DNA of 64,000 nt from Ceratopteris richardii (taxonomy: Eukaryota > Streptophyta > Polypodiopsida > Polypodiales > Pteridaceae): assembly GCA_020310875.1 (NCBI GenBank), contig CM035439.1, positions 135,076,753 to 135,140,752 on the forward strand. The letters run 5' to 3'. Of this stretch, positions 1 through 10,204 are shown piece after piece; position 1 is the stretch's first letter, and every line of letters begins with the position of its first letter. Position numbers and translations under genes: made by a program. The notes below the pieces were generated by a model. The model was not told the origin of the DNA and did not search any database. It worked only from the letters and a program-made list of their open reading frames with translations.

Positions 1-2
1 AG

Positions 3-1244
3 AATGGTAAATGGAGGGTGTGTGTAGACTATAAACCCTTAAATGCAGCAACAAAGAGAGATCATTTTCCATTACCCTTCCAAGATGAGATTCTAAATGA
101 AGTGGCAGGTCATGAAAGGTACACTGTATGTGATGGATACTCAGGGTACTTTCAACTTCGGATAGCTGAGGATGACCAAAGGAGGACCACATTCATTACG
201 CCATGGGGATGCTTTGCTTATTGGGTAATGCCTTTTGGCCTAACCAATGCACCTGCAACATTTCAAAGGTTTATGAACTATGTTTTTCAACCATTCTTTG
301 GATCATCAATAAGGGTGTACATGGATGACTTTTGCATATATAGCACTACAGCCATGCATTGTCAAAAAGTTGAAGAAGGTTTAAAAAGATTGTATGAGCT
401 TGGGGGTCAATTGAATCTTGATAAATGTCATATTGCTGAGAAAGAAGTAGTTCTCCTTGGACATCTCATATCAGAAAAGGGGATTCAAGTTGATCCATCC
501 AAAGTGGAAGCCTTATTGGCTCTACCTCCTCCAACAACAACAAAGCAGACCCTCACTTTTGTACAAAAGGTACGCTACATGTCACGGTTCATCCACCTTC
601 TATCTGAAATCATATCTCCATTACAAAAGCTTGCACAAGATAGTGTCTTTGCATGGGAGGATATCCAAAATGAATGTTTTGAAGAAATCAAAAGAGTACT
701 TAGCACTCTACCCACATTGATGCCACCAAATATGGGAGAGACTTTGTATGTGTGTCCAAGTGCAGGTGAAGAAGCAATCGGAGAGGTCTTACTCCAGAAG
801 GATACAAAGATATCTCACATGCGTCCTGTTTACTTTGCTAGCAAGGTAATGAAAGAAAATGAGAAGAGATACACAGATGCAGAGAAACTCATGTATGCAC
901 TTATGTTTGGAGTAAGGAAGTTTCGGTCTTACCTTCTTGCTAGGCCTTTCATTATTCTTACAACAGATCATGCATTTCCATATGTGGCACAACATATGAG
1001 CATCTCATCTAGAATAGCTAAATGGGTTCTTGAACTTCAAGAATATAACTATACTTTTGTAGTAGAGGATAGCACAAGAGCCAATCTTGCAGACATACTC
1101 ACCTACAGGAAGTGGGAGAGGAAAATATCTAATGAGAGGGAGAGGGGAGCAACCTTGCATGAAGAAGATATTGAAGATGCACATACTGTATTTTTTAATG
1201 GTGCCTATAAGAAGCAGGTTGACAAGCAACAGGAGAATTTCTGA
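3..1244 (+). pseudogene. pol: Ty3/gypsy pol, reverse transcriptase plus degenerate first RNase H (left part outside window)
   Basis: The reading frame is open from the window edge and continues leftward outside it. Reverse transcriptase landmarks are present: CVDYKPLN, a catalytic Asp in DGYSGY, PFGLTNAPATFQ and the YMDD box (bases ~318-329). The connection leads into an RNase H whose first catalytic Asp is missing: the usual DAS is replaced by CPSAGEE (~753-773), although the later TTDH is kept. A dead first RNase H followed by a second one is known from the Tat/Ogre lineage of plant gypsy elements, and the next frame supplies that second domain. The frame ends at TGA 1242-1244 just after FFNGA, the start of the second RNase H. 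An apparent 1-base deletion near 1215-1228 moves the sequence into the next frame. Non-functional copy. Confidence 0.9.
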
Positions 1245-2053
1245 TATATGACCAAAACAAACAGCTCATCTTCAAGAAAGGTATAGCTCTTCCTAATGCT
1301 CATTCAAATAATGAAGCAGAATATGCAGCACTATGTGAGGCCTTGCATGAATGTGTTCAACATGATATCGAAAGGTTGATCATCAAAGGAGACTCAATGT
1401 TGATAATTAAGCAATTACAAAATGTTTGGTGTTGCAAAAGCCAAAATTTGTTTGAATGGTTGAAAAAGGTAAGAGTGTTATTGAAACAATTCGATAACAC
1501 TCAAATATGTCATGTACCAAGGAGCGAAAATAAGGAAGCAGATGCATTAGCAAATGAGCAATTTGATGGCTTCATAGCATCCATGAAGCTAGGAGACAAC
1601 AAATTTGTAGGTGAAGAAGGATTAGAAGATATCATCGAGTTTCTTGAAAATGGGGAAGCACCCAATCACCTTAACAAGGTACAAAGGCATAGATTAGCGA
1701 AGAAGGCTTTACAGTACCAACTCATAGAAGATCATCTCTATGAGAAAGGTAAGGATCTTATCCTTAGAAGGGTCCCCATATCAGATGAAATAAAGAGCAT
1801 TCTGGAATCATGTCATGATCATGCATGTGGAGGACACTTCTCACATGAAATAACGATAAGGAAAGTACTTCAAGCAGGGTATACATGGGCTACACTTCAT
1901 AAAGATGTTCAATATTGGTGTAAAACATGTAATAAATATCAGATTACAGGGAATAAGAGGCTTATGTATGAACCAAGGACACCAATCATATCTTATGGGC
2001 CATTCGAGAAATGGGGAATCGATGCAATTGGACCCCTACCAAGGACAAGCTAA
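1226..2053 (+). pseudogene. pol: Archaeal-type second RNase H and integrase zinc domain of the Tat-like gypsy element
   Basis: Continues the previous gene in a shifted frame. It shows the archaeal-type RNase H signature NNEAEYAAL (~1307-1333), GDSMLIIKQL, and HVPRSENKEADALA near 1510-1550. The first catalytic residue sits in the previous frame and is Asn (AAT, 1197-1199) instead of Asp, so the domain is probably inactive in this copy. An integrase N-terminal zinc module follows (HDHACGGH ... CKTCNKY, ~1815-1940), then the first integrase Asp in WGIDAIGP (~2013-2036). An in-frame TAA at 2051-2053 interrupts the chain; the same frame resumes immediately with GKEYIIV. Domain order is as expected for Tat-like elements. 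Confidence 0.88.
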
Positions 2054-2971
2054 GGGAAGGAGTACATCATTGTGGTAGTGGACTACATGACTAGATGGGC
2101 AGAAGCAGCTAGCACAAAAAGGACAACCGCAAAAGATATTGGGAAGTTCATTTATGATTTCATATGTTGTAGATTTGGGATACCTTTAGAGATAGTGTCT
2201 GATCATGGTCTAGGTTTTAGATCAGTTGTTTTGAATGATCTACTGATTAGATTAAACATAAGGCACAGATACTCCACACCCTATTATCCTCAATGTAATG
2301 GTCTTGTTGAAAAGACCAATGGAATTCTTTGTAAAATCATCAGTAAGCAGGTAAAGAAGCATCCTAAGGAATGGGACCAGCACCTCACTGCAGCATTATG
2401 GGCATATCGCACATCCTACAAGGCATCCTTAGGATTCACTCCTTTTCATTTAGTGTACGGACAAGAAGCCTTATTACCAATAGAAGTGGAAATCCTAATT
2501 CTTCGTGTACTGCTAAAAGAAAGTGTAGAAAGTGAAGAAGAGGTCATTCAAAAGAGACTTATAGATCTACAACACTTGAGTATGAAAAGGGAGCTTGCAG
2601 TGGAACATTACATCAATCAAGCCGAGAAAACAAGGGAGGAATTCAACAAACAACTAAAGGATAAAGGGTTAACAGAAGGAACTCTTGTTTTATGGTATGA
2701 TAATCGCTTTGATAACAGGCATGATACAAAGTTCCAACCACGATGGGAAGGACAGTTTCTGATCAACACAAAGTTCAAGAATGGAAGCTATCAACTCATG
2801 GATATGTCAGGGAAGCTGCACAAGATGAAGGTCAATGGATGGAGGTTAAAGAAATACTGGCAGAGGATAGAAGAAAGCAATGAACAACAGGAACAATCAA
2901 GGGAGAAATACATATCAGTAGTACAAGAAGATGACCCACCTTGGAGCTTCAACAAACTCTTTGAAGGTTAG
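2054..2971 (+). pseudogene. pol: Integrase core and C-terminal domain of the Tat-like gypsy element
   Basis: Same frame as the preceding segment, after one stop codon. The integrase core shows the second Asp in VSDHGLGF (~2199) and the Glu in NGLVEKTNG (~2300-2330), so all three DDE residues are accounted for across the stop. It continues through the usual HLVYGQEALLP motif. The C-terminal part is GPY/F-like, with FQPRWEGQFLI and VNGWRLKKYW near 2730-2860, which plant Tat/Athila integrases share. There is no chromodomain. The frame ends at 2969-2971, about 20 bases before the polypurine tract, so pol is the last gene of this element. Confidence 0.9.
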
Positions 2972-2990
2972 AGACATGAATGCCTCTAGC

Positions 2991-3006
2991 TAAGGGGAGG
3001 GCTAAG
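2991..3006 (+). other. Polypurine tract of the Tat-like element
   Basis: A purine-rich run (AAGGGGAGGG) lies just downstream of the integrase stop and just upstream of a TG dinucleotide at 3009. This is where the plus-strand primer and the 3' LTR start are expected. Confidence 0.6.
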
Positions 3007-3008
3007 TA

Positions 3009-4015
3009 TGAGGAAATATATTTTGAAACCCCTCCTTAATAATACCTTATGTATAGGTATGTACCCCTATAGTATTTTTATTTTTCAAACCTTCAAGGAA
3101 ACCATAAACATATGTATTTGAAGGAAATAAAAATCCGAGAATAAGGTGGGTCCCACCCTAGTAAAGTAGCTACCCTTACCTGCAGTGAATGGTAGAATCA
3201 AATCCCAAGATAAATATGGAGTGGGACAAGTAATTTTATAAAATTCAAATATTTAAGCTTGACCCACTCTCCCTTTTGAAAGAGTCCAAAAAGCTTTTCA
3301 AAGACTCAAGCCCCACCATAGACTTTTGAGTCCTACACAAAGATTCTTGACAAATGGGACACATGTGATTGACTTTTTGGGCTCAAAACCATGCATAAAA
3401 TATTCCAAACACCCAAACTCGGATTTGAGGCTCATTCCCATGAAATGGAGGTGCTATTTATAGTATTTTTATGATTTTTCATGAAAAATCAAAGATATGA
3501 CCATATGGGATAAGATGAACACCTTAGAATGGCAAAAAATCTTCTAGGATTTTGTCAATATTGCATTTTCCACCACACAAGTATCACATCTAGAAGATTC
3601 TCCCAAATAATATCATCTCCAAATATCTTCCCAAAAGGCCTATAAAAGGACCCCCTTGGGTGCCCTCAAAACAGGAAGAGTTGTATGCAGGTACTCGATG
3701 TGGGTGTAGTGAGCACTCCAAGCCTAGGAGGAGGATTCTACCCTATGTCGTTGTATTGAGAGAGCTATACAAGCTCCTAATTTGTAGTCCCCCATGTCTT
3801 TGTAATATTTTCTATTTCAATCAAGTTCATTTCTCCAATTCCTTCCATTTCCATTACCCTGAACCCTTGCTTATTCTATCCAATACACACTCTCTTCTTC
3901 TCTCATTTCCTACTCCTTCCATATTCCTTCCCTCTTCTCCATCATTCCCAAAACCCATCAAAGATTGTGGTATCACTTGGATCCTCTTGTCATTGAGAAT
4001 CTCTTTCTTGTGAGT
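3009..4015 (+). repeat. Putative 3' LTR of the Tat-like element
   Basis: Non-coding sequence that starts with TG directly after the polypurine tract. It holds a good TATA box at 3641-3648 and, 150-200 bases further, an AT-rich stretch with TGTAATATTTTCTATTTCAA that could serve in 3'-end formation. The end cannot be fixed because the partner 5' LTR is outside the window and I see no clear CA terminus with a target duplication. It could extend to about 4,370 and include the tandem repeat that follows. Confidence 0.5.
3641..3648 (+). promoter_or_regulatory. LTR TATA box
   Basis: TATAAAAG in a GC-flanked context (GGCC before, GACCCCC after), typical of a plant LTR core promoter. It would start transcription around 3,670-3,680. 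Confidence 0.55.
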
Positions 4016-4030
4016 GTTTTGCATTTCCTG

Positions 4031-4258
4031 TGTTGGTACTAAGAGGGCGGTGTGGACAACCCCTGCCTTAAGAGTACTTGTGTAATGTTTGTGTGTTGGT
4101 ACTAAGAGGGCGATGCAGATCACCCCTGCCTTAAGAGTACCTTTGTGTTGATTGTGTTTAAGTGTACTAAGAGGGCAGCGTGGATCACCCCCACCCTAAG
4201 AGTGCCATTGTATTTGTGTGACAGAGCGGCATGGACCACCCCTGCTTTGGTAGTGCTG
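4031..4258. repeat. Tandem repeat, four units of about 63-65 bp
   Basis: The block ACTAAGAGGGC ... CACCCCTGCCTTAAGAGTAC recurs with starts at about 4038, 4101 and 4166, plus a degenerate fourth unit near 4221. Periods are 63, 65 and about 55 bases. It lies at or just beyond the presumed end of the Tat-like LTR. Confidence 0.85.
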
Positions 4259-4380
4259 TGTGTGTTTTTCATGCGAGTGATTTTATAGGAGCTTGGTGTC
4301 CCTCATCTTCAATTCCATTCTTTGTTTATGATTTGAGCATCGAGGAAGTGTTAGAGGCCATTTCCTTAATGCCCCTCTCA

Positions 4381-4830
4381 ATGTATGTATGTGCATGTGT
4401 GTGCACATGTGTATATGTGTGTGTATGTATGTGCATATATATGTGTATATATGTGTATGTGTGTGTATATATACATATGTGCATATGTATGTGTATGTGT
4501 ATAAACATATACAGATGTATGTATATGCATGTGTATGTGTATGAAACATGCATGTGCATGTGGATGCATTTCCATTTGCATCCATGTGCATGCATGTGAA
4601 TGTGCATGCATGTGGATGTGCATATACATGTATTTAAGTATAGGTTAATGTGTGTATGTGTGTATATATATATATGCAATAATTCATGCATGCAAGTCTT
4701 TTTATGTGGTTGTAGAAATGTTTGTGCATATGCATGTGTATGTGTAAGTGTATGTGCACATTTATGTGTGTGTATATATGTGTGTGTATGTGCATGTGTA
4801 TATGTGTGAACATGCATCTTCATCATGTAT
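4381..4830. repeat. TG/TA/CA-rich minisatellite
   Basis: About 450 bases of alternating TGTATG, TGTGTG and TGCATG words, almost entirely purine-pyrimidine alternation. Apparent reading frames on both strands (Cys/Val/Tyr-rich or His/Thr-rich) are products of the repeat, not genes. Same type as 10.2-12.6 kb. Confidence 0.92.
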
Positions 4831-4969
4831 AAGTGTATATGTGCATATCAATAATTGTGAGTATGCTAACTAATGAAAATACACAATTCAAATAATATAG
4901 AAAGAATGGGAATTCTACTTACAATAGCTAGCCATACTTTTTGCTTGGTTAGCTTCTTGAATAACCTGC

Positions 4970-5056
4970 AATAAAGAGAGAGAGAGAGAGAGAATTCAAA
5001 GAGACAAAGAGGTAGAAAGAGAGAAACAGAGATAGAGAGAGACAATAAGATAGAGA
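4970..5056. repeat. GA-rich simple repeat
   Basis: A (GA)n run at 4974-4992 is followed by looser AGAGA-rich sequence to about 5,050. Confidence 0.8.
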
Positions 5057-5117
5057 TTAGGCAAAACAACAATTCTGCATATACTTGTTTTAACTCGTAA
5101 GTGCATCGCAATTGCAA

Positions 5118-5177
5118 ACGTTGGAGAGCTCTTCGATCAGATGTGTGAACATGCAGATCGAAGAGCCTCCAATGTTT
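5118..5177. repeat. Short inverted repeat (hairpin)
   Basis: TTGGAGAGCTCTTCGATC is mirrored about 15 bases later by GATCGAAGAGCCTCCAA, giving an imperfect ~18-bp stem. It may be part of a transposon end; it lies just left of the CACTA-type sequence. Confidence 0.65.
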
Positions 5178-5209
5178 TAATTTTTTTTCTTCAATAGACC
5201 ATCATGTAA

Positions 5210-5507
5210 GCAATGGTAAGGCATCGTAAAAAGCACTGGAATTGGCATTGCATAAGCGACGTTGTTAGTGTCACTTATGCAATGCAAAAAAGCATCGCTT
5301 ATGCAAAACTTTTTTAAACCATCGCTTTAGTGATGCTCAATGTGGGCGTTGCACATTCCGTCATGCCACACATCACAAAAAACATTGTTTAGCTCGTCGT
5401 TTAATCGACGATCCGCGCTCGACGCTTCTTGTGATGCTTTTTGCAATTTTATAGCAACGAAATTGTGTCGCCTTAACCGACGCTATGTGATCGTATTCCT
5501 TGTAGTG
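5210..5507. mobile_element. CACTA-type transposon terminus with subterminal repeats (one end only)
   Basis: Read on the minus strand, the segment begins at 5507 with CACTACAAGGAA, close to the CACTACAAGAAA end common in plant CACTA transposons. Inward lie GCGACG-type motifs and a near-perfect 16-bp hairpin at about 5249-5284 (GCATTGCATAAGCGAC against GTCACTTATGCAATGC), as expected of subterminal repeats. I could not find the matching opposite end, so the left limit is arbitrary. The adjoining copia remnant starts at 5,508. Confidence 0.5.
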
Positions 5508-6420
5508 AATGTGTCAATATATTTTTTTTGACACAAAGCCATTCCACCATCAACATGCATAAACTAGATGCCCAAATATCGATGCAAATGCCCCAAATTA
5601 GACATCTCAAATGCGGGATGCAAATCAGCCTGAAATCAGCAATATGCTTCTCATGAGGACTAGTGAGCAGCATGTCATCAATATACACAACAATGATTAG
5701 AAGTACATCATTAGCACGCTTAACATATCAGGTGCTTTCAGCTTGACTGTTCTCAAAACCATGTGCTATCAGATAGGCATGTATCTTTTCATACCAAGCA
5801 CATGGTGCTTACTTTAAACCACATAATGCCTTCTTTAACCTGCAAACCTGGTTTTCATGGCCTTTCTACAAAAATTGACGGGGCTCAAAAACATAAACTT
5901 CTTCATGAAAGCCACCATTCAAAAAATTTGTTTCAATGTCCAACTGATGTACATTCCAACCATGATGAGCTGGAAGTGTAGAGATGCGGCAAGTAGGAGC
6001 AAAGGTCTCATCAAAATCAATGCCTCTTTCTTGAGCATAACCCTTTGCAACAAGTCTAGCCTTACACCTATCAAGTGTTCCATCAAGTTTACACTTCAGC
6101 TTTTATACATACTTAGCGCCAATGGCCTTCTTGCCAGGGTTCAAGTCACATAAAGATGGTACCATTTTTCATGATAGCATCATATTCAGATTGGATTGCA
6201 GCCATCCAATGTTCAAAATTTTGTGCTTCATCAAATGAAATAGGCTCAATCTCATTATAGAGACTAGATACAGCCATAGCATAGCAATCTGATGCAAAAG
6301 AGGCACTATGAGAGCCTGAATGAGTACGATATAAATGAGGTGCATCTAATTTTCTCTCATGGAAAGTCTGCACTGGCCATTTTGGCATAGTTTTTGCCTC
6401 CTCAATATCAACTCTCTAAT
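5508..6420 (-). pseudogene. pol: Copia F: reverse transcriptase remnant
   Basis: Decayed Ty1/copia reverse transcriptase read from about 6,390 down to 5,510. Recognisable pieces are the start of the domain (FDEAQNFEHWMAAIQSEYDAI), an AKGYAQEKG-like stretch broken by stops, and the catalytic YIDDM box near 5,670-5,685. The end of the polymerase and the copia RNase H are absent; the CACTA-type sequence abuts at 5,507. Many stops and frameshifts are present. Confidence 0.75.
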
Positions 6421-7530
6421 CAACAAGTGCATCATGTAAATCTGCATCAGAAATAGAATGATCTGCATCATCACATGAAACCTTTAAAGGTTGAGACATT
6501 GCCTCATTAGGACCACCACTAGACTGTCCACCCGTAAAAAGAGGCAGCAAAGTATCATACATGTCTTTGGAGCTAACAGATGTTTCTTTCGTACATGAAA
6601 GTAAAGGCTGAATAGCATCTTCCACAAAAACAACATCATCGCTAACCAAAATGTGTTTAGTCTACGGATGGTACAAACGATAGCCTTCGCTTTCAGAATT
6701 TTACCCAACAGAAATACCTTTTACTACTTTATCATCCAATTTCATGTAATGTTGTTCATGCACTAATGCATATGCCAAACAACTAAAAACACGCAGATGA
6801 GCAACAGATGGCTTGCGACCATGCCAAGCCTCATACAGAGTGATAGACTGCAGTGCTTTAGTGGGACACCTGTTAAGTACATATGCTCCACACATAACAC
6901 CCTCAAGCCAGAAACTATGTGGTAAAGCTTGACTCTTGACCATACACCTCACCATCTCCATGAGTGATATGTTCTTCCATTCAGCAAATCCATTGACCAT
7001 ACACCACGCCATCTCCATGAGTGATATGTTGAGATGTATATGGCATTGTACACTGATGTTTTATCCCATGTTCAGCTAGAAATGCATTAATGTCAGAAGA
7101 TGTATATTCACCCCTCGATCAAAACAGAGGGTGCCCATTTTATATGCTGACAGATTTTCAGCCAAAGCCAAAAAACTGTTTGAAGCACATAAACACTTCA
7201 GACTTTGCTTTGAGTGGATATACCCATGCATGCCTAGAAAAATCATCAATGAAATTCATGAAGTAAAGATATTTCCCAAAAGAGGGTGTCTACATAGGAC
7301 CACAAACATCAATGTGAACAAGTTGCAATCTCTGAGTAGCTCGAATTGAACCATCTCTTGGGAATGAGGAACACTGCATTTTGCCCAAAACACAACCTTG
7401 ACATACATGTTTGTTAGGTGCCTCAAGTTTGGGCAAAGAGGACACCATTTCATATTTATATAGGCATAGCAAACTAGCAAAATTCAGATCACCAAGCGTG
7501 CATGCCAAAGCTTTGCATCTGAAATAGCCT
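6421..7530 (-). pseudogene. pol: Copia F: integrase remnant and linker
   Basis: From 7,508 downward there is a zinc-binding N-terminus (HVCQGCVLGKMQ), the start of the core (LQLVHIDVCGPM), then after a decayed middle the C-terminal part (SFWLEGVMCGAYVLNRCPTKAL ... TLYEAWHGRKPSVAHLRVFSCLAY) at ~6,950-6,770. The acidic linker before the reverse transcriptase follows at 6,650-6,420. Around 6,936-7,050 a 57-bp direct duplication repeats SLMEM.xCMV in frame. Confidence 0.8.
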
Positions 7531-8154
7531 GAGAATCATGTACTGCACATGCCAAATCATTCATAAATTTTTCATAGCATATGAGATTATACTGCCCATG
7601 ACATAAAATGCCAGAGCAATAATCATGTTGCCATTTGACAGATCATGAATTGTACATCTGTCATCAACAAATTTCACAACCAAGCCAATCTTGGCTAATG
7701 TAGAAATTAACAATAGATTTTTCTTGATCCTTGGCACAAATAAAGCATCTGACAAAGTGAAAGAACTACCATCAACAGTAGTTAGAATTATCTTACCAAC
7801 TCCCATGACAGGATAAGAGGAGTTGTTGGTGCATGTGATAGTATTCCCTATAGAGGCAAGCTAAAGAGAAGTGAAGAAATTGCACTGCGAGGCAATATGT
7901 TTGTTTGCCCCACTATCAAAATACCTAATATCTGAGTCTACTGTAGACATACACTACTCATGAGAACATGGGTCAAAACTGCAAACAGTAGTAAACACCC
8001 ATTCTTCATTCTGCACAAGATTAGCAGACCCTGTTTTTGGTGTAGAGGCCTTTGTAAAAACCATTCTGGCCTCTTTCTTATTTGCCTCTTTAACATCTAG
8101 TTTTGGATAGCTCTTAATGACATGATCATTTGCTTTACAATATTTGCAAAACAA
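7531..8154 (-). pseudogene. pol: Copia F: protease region and gag zinc knuckle
   Basis: The 7,806-7,561 frame (VGKIILTTVDGSSFTLSDALFVP, then LLLIST) matches the conserved stretch after the copia protease and before the integrase. Upstream, 8,154-7,954 carries the nucleocapsid knuckle CKYCKANDHVIKSY, where the fourth zinc ligand has changed from Cys to Tyr. Order and strand agree with the flanking copia F pieces. Confidence 0.75.
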
Positions 8155-8166
8155 TTTCTACTTTTT

Positions 8167-8909
8167 TTATTTCTTCTCATCTTTGTCTTCCTTCTTCAAG
8201 TGTGCAACATTTGCAGATTTCATCTCACTAGTAGATGAGCTCCATTTACCTTTGCCCTTCTGACTAGCCAAGAAAGCTTGATCTATAGCATGCATAATGG
8301 ACCTATTCAGCCTAGACTGATCTTCCTGCAATAGAACAAAGAATAACTCCTCAAATGACAAGGCATTTGTATTGCCTTTCATCATCATTCGAAGAGTAGA
8401 AGCAAAACTATGATATGAATCAGGAAGACCATTCAGAACAGTCTGCACAAGTGAGCTCTCTGGTATAACTTCATCAACATAAATCAACTCTTCCTTCAAG
8501 TCTTTGATCTTTGTTAGAAAATTTTTCATAAAATCACCTTTATTCATATGCTCACTCCAACTATTTTTGGAAATAAGCAACACAAGCCTCATTCCTAGCC
8601 TTGTACAATTATCAATGCTTGTGTCTGAGCATTTCTTCCATCCCAACAAATTTTCTGTGTAGTAGATGCAACAAAAATCGTAGCACAAACAAGAATCTCA
8701 AGAATATCAACATCTTCAACATCATCTGCATCAGCTTCAATACCTGTATTTGTAGGTGTAATAGGACATTTTTCAACACCCTACAGAATGTTCCACAGTC
8801 CTTTTGCAACCAATATATGTCACATCATTTAAGCCCACAATGGGTAATTGGTACCGTCCAACTTATCCTCAATAGCCAACATACGGAACACATCACTGCT
8901 TTTAACCAT
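8167..8909 (-). pseudogene. gag: Copia F: gag polyprotein remnant
   Basis: The gag start is visible at 8,909 (ATG, then KSSDVF ... LDGTNYPLWA), followed by several stops. A long intact stretch runs from about 8,560 to 8,167: LKEELIYVDEVIPESSLVQTVLNGLPDSY is typical of copia gag (UBN2-type), and it ends in Lys-rich sequence. The frame gives capsid-type protein in life; this copy is broken. Confidence 0.8.
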
Positions 8910-10204
8910 GGCCACCGACTAAAATACCATGATGCAAAAAAATGACTATATCTAAAAAAGTTGAACAAAACTACCCAAATGCGTTATGCTAGACCTGTAG
9001 TAGACTTTGAGATGCTTATACTAGCAAACCAAAACCTGTATATATCTTTGGCACAAGAAGACAAAATAGCCTACACAAGCACTATGATAGTGCATTCAAA
9101 GGTCAAAACGAGCTCAAATCGTGATTTTGGCACCACAAAACGAAGTTGTTTTGATGTGCTAATCATGCTGAGTATGCATTTGATACCAATTTTTGGAGTT
9201 AGACGTCTGCAGAAGCACGTGAAGAGCACAAGGAAGAAGAAGAAGCTTGGAGCACAACACACAATATTTACTGTGTTACCGCTAGAATGTGCAAAGATAA
9301 GCAGCCCGTTAATGATGGGGGTCATAGGATTATTTGGATTCCTTGACTATATAGTTGAAGACTACATTTATCAAATAGTCTATGAATATCTGGGGCTACA
9401 TGTATGATGTAGCCTCTCTTGATTCATATTAGCAACATTTGCGCTTACCATTTGTTGACCTCTTTTCGATGCACCATTCAGAGGAACTTGGATTCTACCA
9501 GTATTTTCTCTTGTGATTCCTAATGACAATGTAACATCACGAGATTCACCACAAAATTCACCCTGTTTATAACTTCACCATGAGGAGACACATCTCCCCT
9601 TGGTGACACGAAATTGTCTTCCCCATTCTCCATCTTTGTACTCTACCTCCTGTCGCCTTTTTGCTCTTTCTTTGATTTTTTCATGGACACAAAAAAATAG
9701 AAACCTTGCTTTGACTTGGAGTTATGCTGATTTAAAATTATGTTGAAGTTGGTGTTCTCGTTGATAGAAAACTACTGGTGCTTATTGGCATCATCCTTCC
9801 TAGTGTGTCTGCACACAAAAATCATTGAGACCTAGCCCACAAGAAGTCCAATTTTCTCACATAACAAAGCTTAAAAGCATTTAAAAGTGAGAACTGAATG
9901 TAGATCAATGTATCTCTTTTCATGTTCACGTTCTCCATCATGGGAAATTACTGGATAAGGTGTAGTAATGCTCTCCATGGCATATAACTGCTAATCTTTG
10001 ACCAAAGGAAACTCCTGAGTCTAACTCACAAAAGATATGCTCATTGAATGATTCCGTGCAACACAACAACCTAGAAGCCACTATAGATTGCACGTCTTAG
10101 GGACTTATAGGAGAGGACAATGACGGAAGACTATGATGTAGACAAAGCTACCAAGAACATTGAAGGAGGTTGTATTCCCCCGCGTTTGATGCACCATTAA
10201 TGCT
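8910..10204. other. Non-coding stretch: 5' flank of copia F and unassigned sequence
   Basis: A degenerate primer-binding site for initiator tRNA-Met lies at 9,177-9,188 on the minus strand (TGGTATCAAATGC against the usual TGGTATCAGAGC). A 5' LTR of copia F should therefore begin about 9,196 and continue rightward, but I cannot fix its far end. From 9,660 to 9,430 on the minus strand there is short protein-like sequence (KERAKRRQEVEYKDGEWGRQFRV, and GESRDVTLSLGI) that ends at a GTAAGC donor-like site. I cannot assign it. Nothing else recognised. Confidence 0.4.
9177..9188 (-). other. Copia F primer-binding site (tRNA-iMet, degenerate)
   Basis: On the minus strand TGGTATCAAATGC, two changes from the standard copia primer-binding site, about 270 bases upstream of the gag ATG at 8,909. 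Confidence 0.5.

Noticed and set aside
4231..4826. Long frames on both strands rich in Cys/Val/Tyr/Met or His/Thr/Ile
   Set aside because: They are translations of TGTATG/TGTGTG repeats. Open frames occur in several phases on both strands, with no domain and no codon structure.
5118..5177. microRNA precursor
   Set aside because: The stem is only ~18 bp with a short loop, too small for a plant precursor, and it sits beside transposon ends.
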